From NCBI GenBank assembly GCA_963839725.1, contig CAWIWT010000035.1, positions 1-64,000 on the forward strand: a stretch of 64,000 nucleotides of DNA. The letters run 5' to 3'. The translations under genes and the position numbers were made by a program. Source of the stretch: Kumtagia sp963839725 (GTDB lineage: Bacteria > Pseudomonadota > Alphaproteobacteria > Rhizobiales > Rhizobiaceae). Positions 63,707 to 64,000 of the stretch are shown piece by piece (position 1 is the first letter of the stretch; each line of letters opens with the position of its first letter). Below the pieces are notes generated by a model. It was not told where the DNA came from. It worked only from the letters and a program-made list of their open reading frames with translations, and searched no databases.

Positions 63707-64000
63707 TCAGGGAGCGTCCTGCTTCAAAAAATCGTTGATTATCGTCGCCGTGTCCTTTGGGAACTCCCAGAACATGTTGTGCCCTGCGCCGGCGAAAACT
63801 TCGAAGCGGGCGTTCGGATAGGCCTTTTCCAGCTTTTCCTGGTCGGACAGGTCGAACAGCCCATCCTTCTCGCCCCACAGCACCAGCACTGGCGACTTCA
63901 CCAAAGGTGCGATCAGGGTCAGGTCATCAATCGCGGTGCCCCAAAGGATGCCGTCCCAGACGTGTATCGGCGTGGCCGCGCTTTCTGTCCGCTCACGGGT
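63707..64000 (-). CDS. Alpha/beta-hydrolase, C-terminal part (runs off the window)
   Basis: At least 97 residues, open to the window edge. The visible end has PIHVWDGILWGTAIDDLTLI, SPVLVLWGEKDGLFDLSDQE (acid residue) and the catalytic His in EVFAGAGHNMFWEFPKDTAT. The nucleophile part lies outside. Probably an esterase or lactonase-like hydrolase. Confidence 0.85.
   Translation of the reverse strand, partial: TRERTESAATPIHVWDGILWGTAIDDLTLIAPLVKSPVLVLWGEKDGLFDLSDQEKLEKAYPNARFEVFAGAGHNMFWEFPKDTATIINDFLKQDAP

Overview
The window looks like chromosome of a Mesorhizobium-like alphaproteobacterium (Rhizobiales). The reasons are: the high-GC core block ffh / chorismate mutase / rpsP at the right end; rhizobial-type intergenic palindromes near 47.0 and 63.6 kb; a LigD-Ku repair operon; a glycoside ABC-transport operon; and a tRNA-Gly(GCC) 3'-half used twice as an integration target. 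These are gene-family and gene-order inferences; no database search was possible.

Layout. 0.1-8.5 kb is a loose set of small metabolic and stress genes (vanadium-haloperoxidase/PAP2-like protein, GNAT acetyltransferase, MDR-type oxidoreductase, MmcQ/YjbR protein, NDUFA9-like reductase, dodecin, aldo/keto reductase) with two frame-disrupted genes between them. 8.8-17.4 kb, all on the minus strand, is a probable arabinoside-use locus: a winged-helix regulator, a GH51 alpha-L-arabinofuranosidase, and a family-5 solute-binding protein with a two-permease, two-ATPase importer. Three related palindromic motifs sit before the regulator, the hydrolase and the binding protein. 17.6-32 kb is a mosaic: an IS110-family transposase, an IS630 remnant, another transposase remnant, broken methyltransferases and small regulators. 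29.5-43.1 kb is bounded by two identical 45-bp direct repeats that are the 3' half of tRNA-Gly(GCC). The A+T-richer right part of this block holds a four-gene minus-strand operon with a 1193-residue multi-domain glycosyltransferase, a Sel1-repeat protein and two unknown proteins, beside two exported proteins. 43.4-49.4 kb is accessory (NmrA-like/TetR pair, XRE regulator, membrane protein, LysM protein). 49.6-58.0 kb is a compact plus-strand series: ligD, ku, a BRCT-TPR protein, an alpha/beta hydrolase and xthA, followed by cydAB-type oxidase genes. 58-64 kb returns to core genes.

Sequence quality matters here. At least a dozen genes, including the essential ffh, are split by exactly one base, many of them in short homopolymers. 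The protein on each side of the break is otherwise well conserved. The simplest reading is uncorrected single-base indels in this assembly, so such genes are given here as one feature with the frameshift named. A few loci (about 21.3-21.9, 23.3-23.7, 32.1 and 45.7-46.2 kb) look truly decayed.

The best candidates for undescribed biology are the tRNA-Gly-bounded glycan operon (35.7-42.5 kb), the BRCT-TPR gene translationally coupled to ku, the three-site operator system of the arabinoside locus, and the unknown 315-codon gene at 22.3-23.3 kb.
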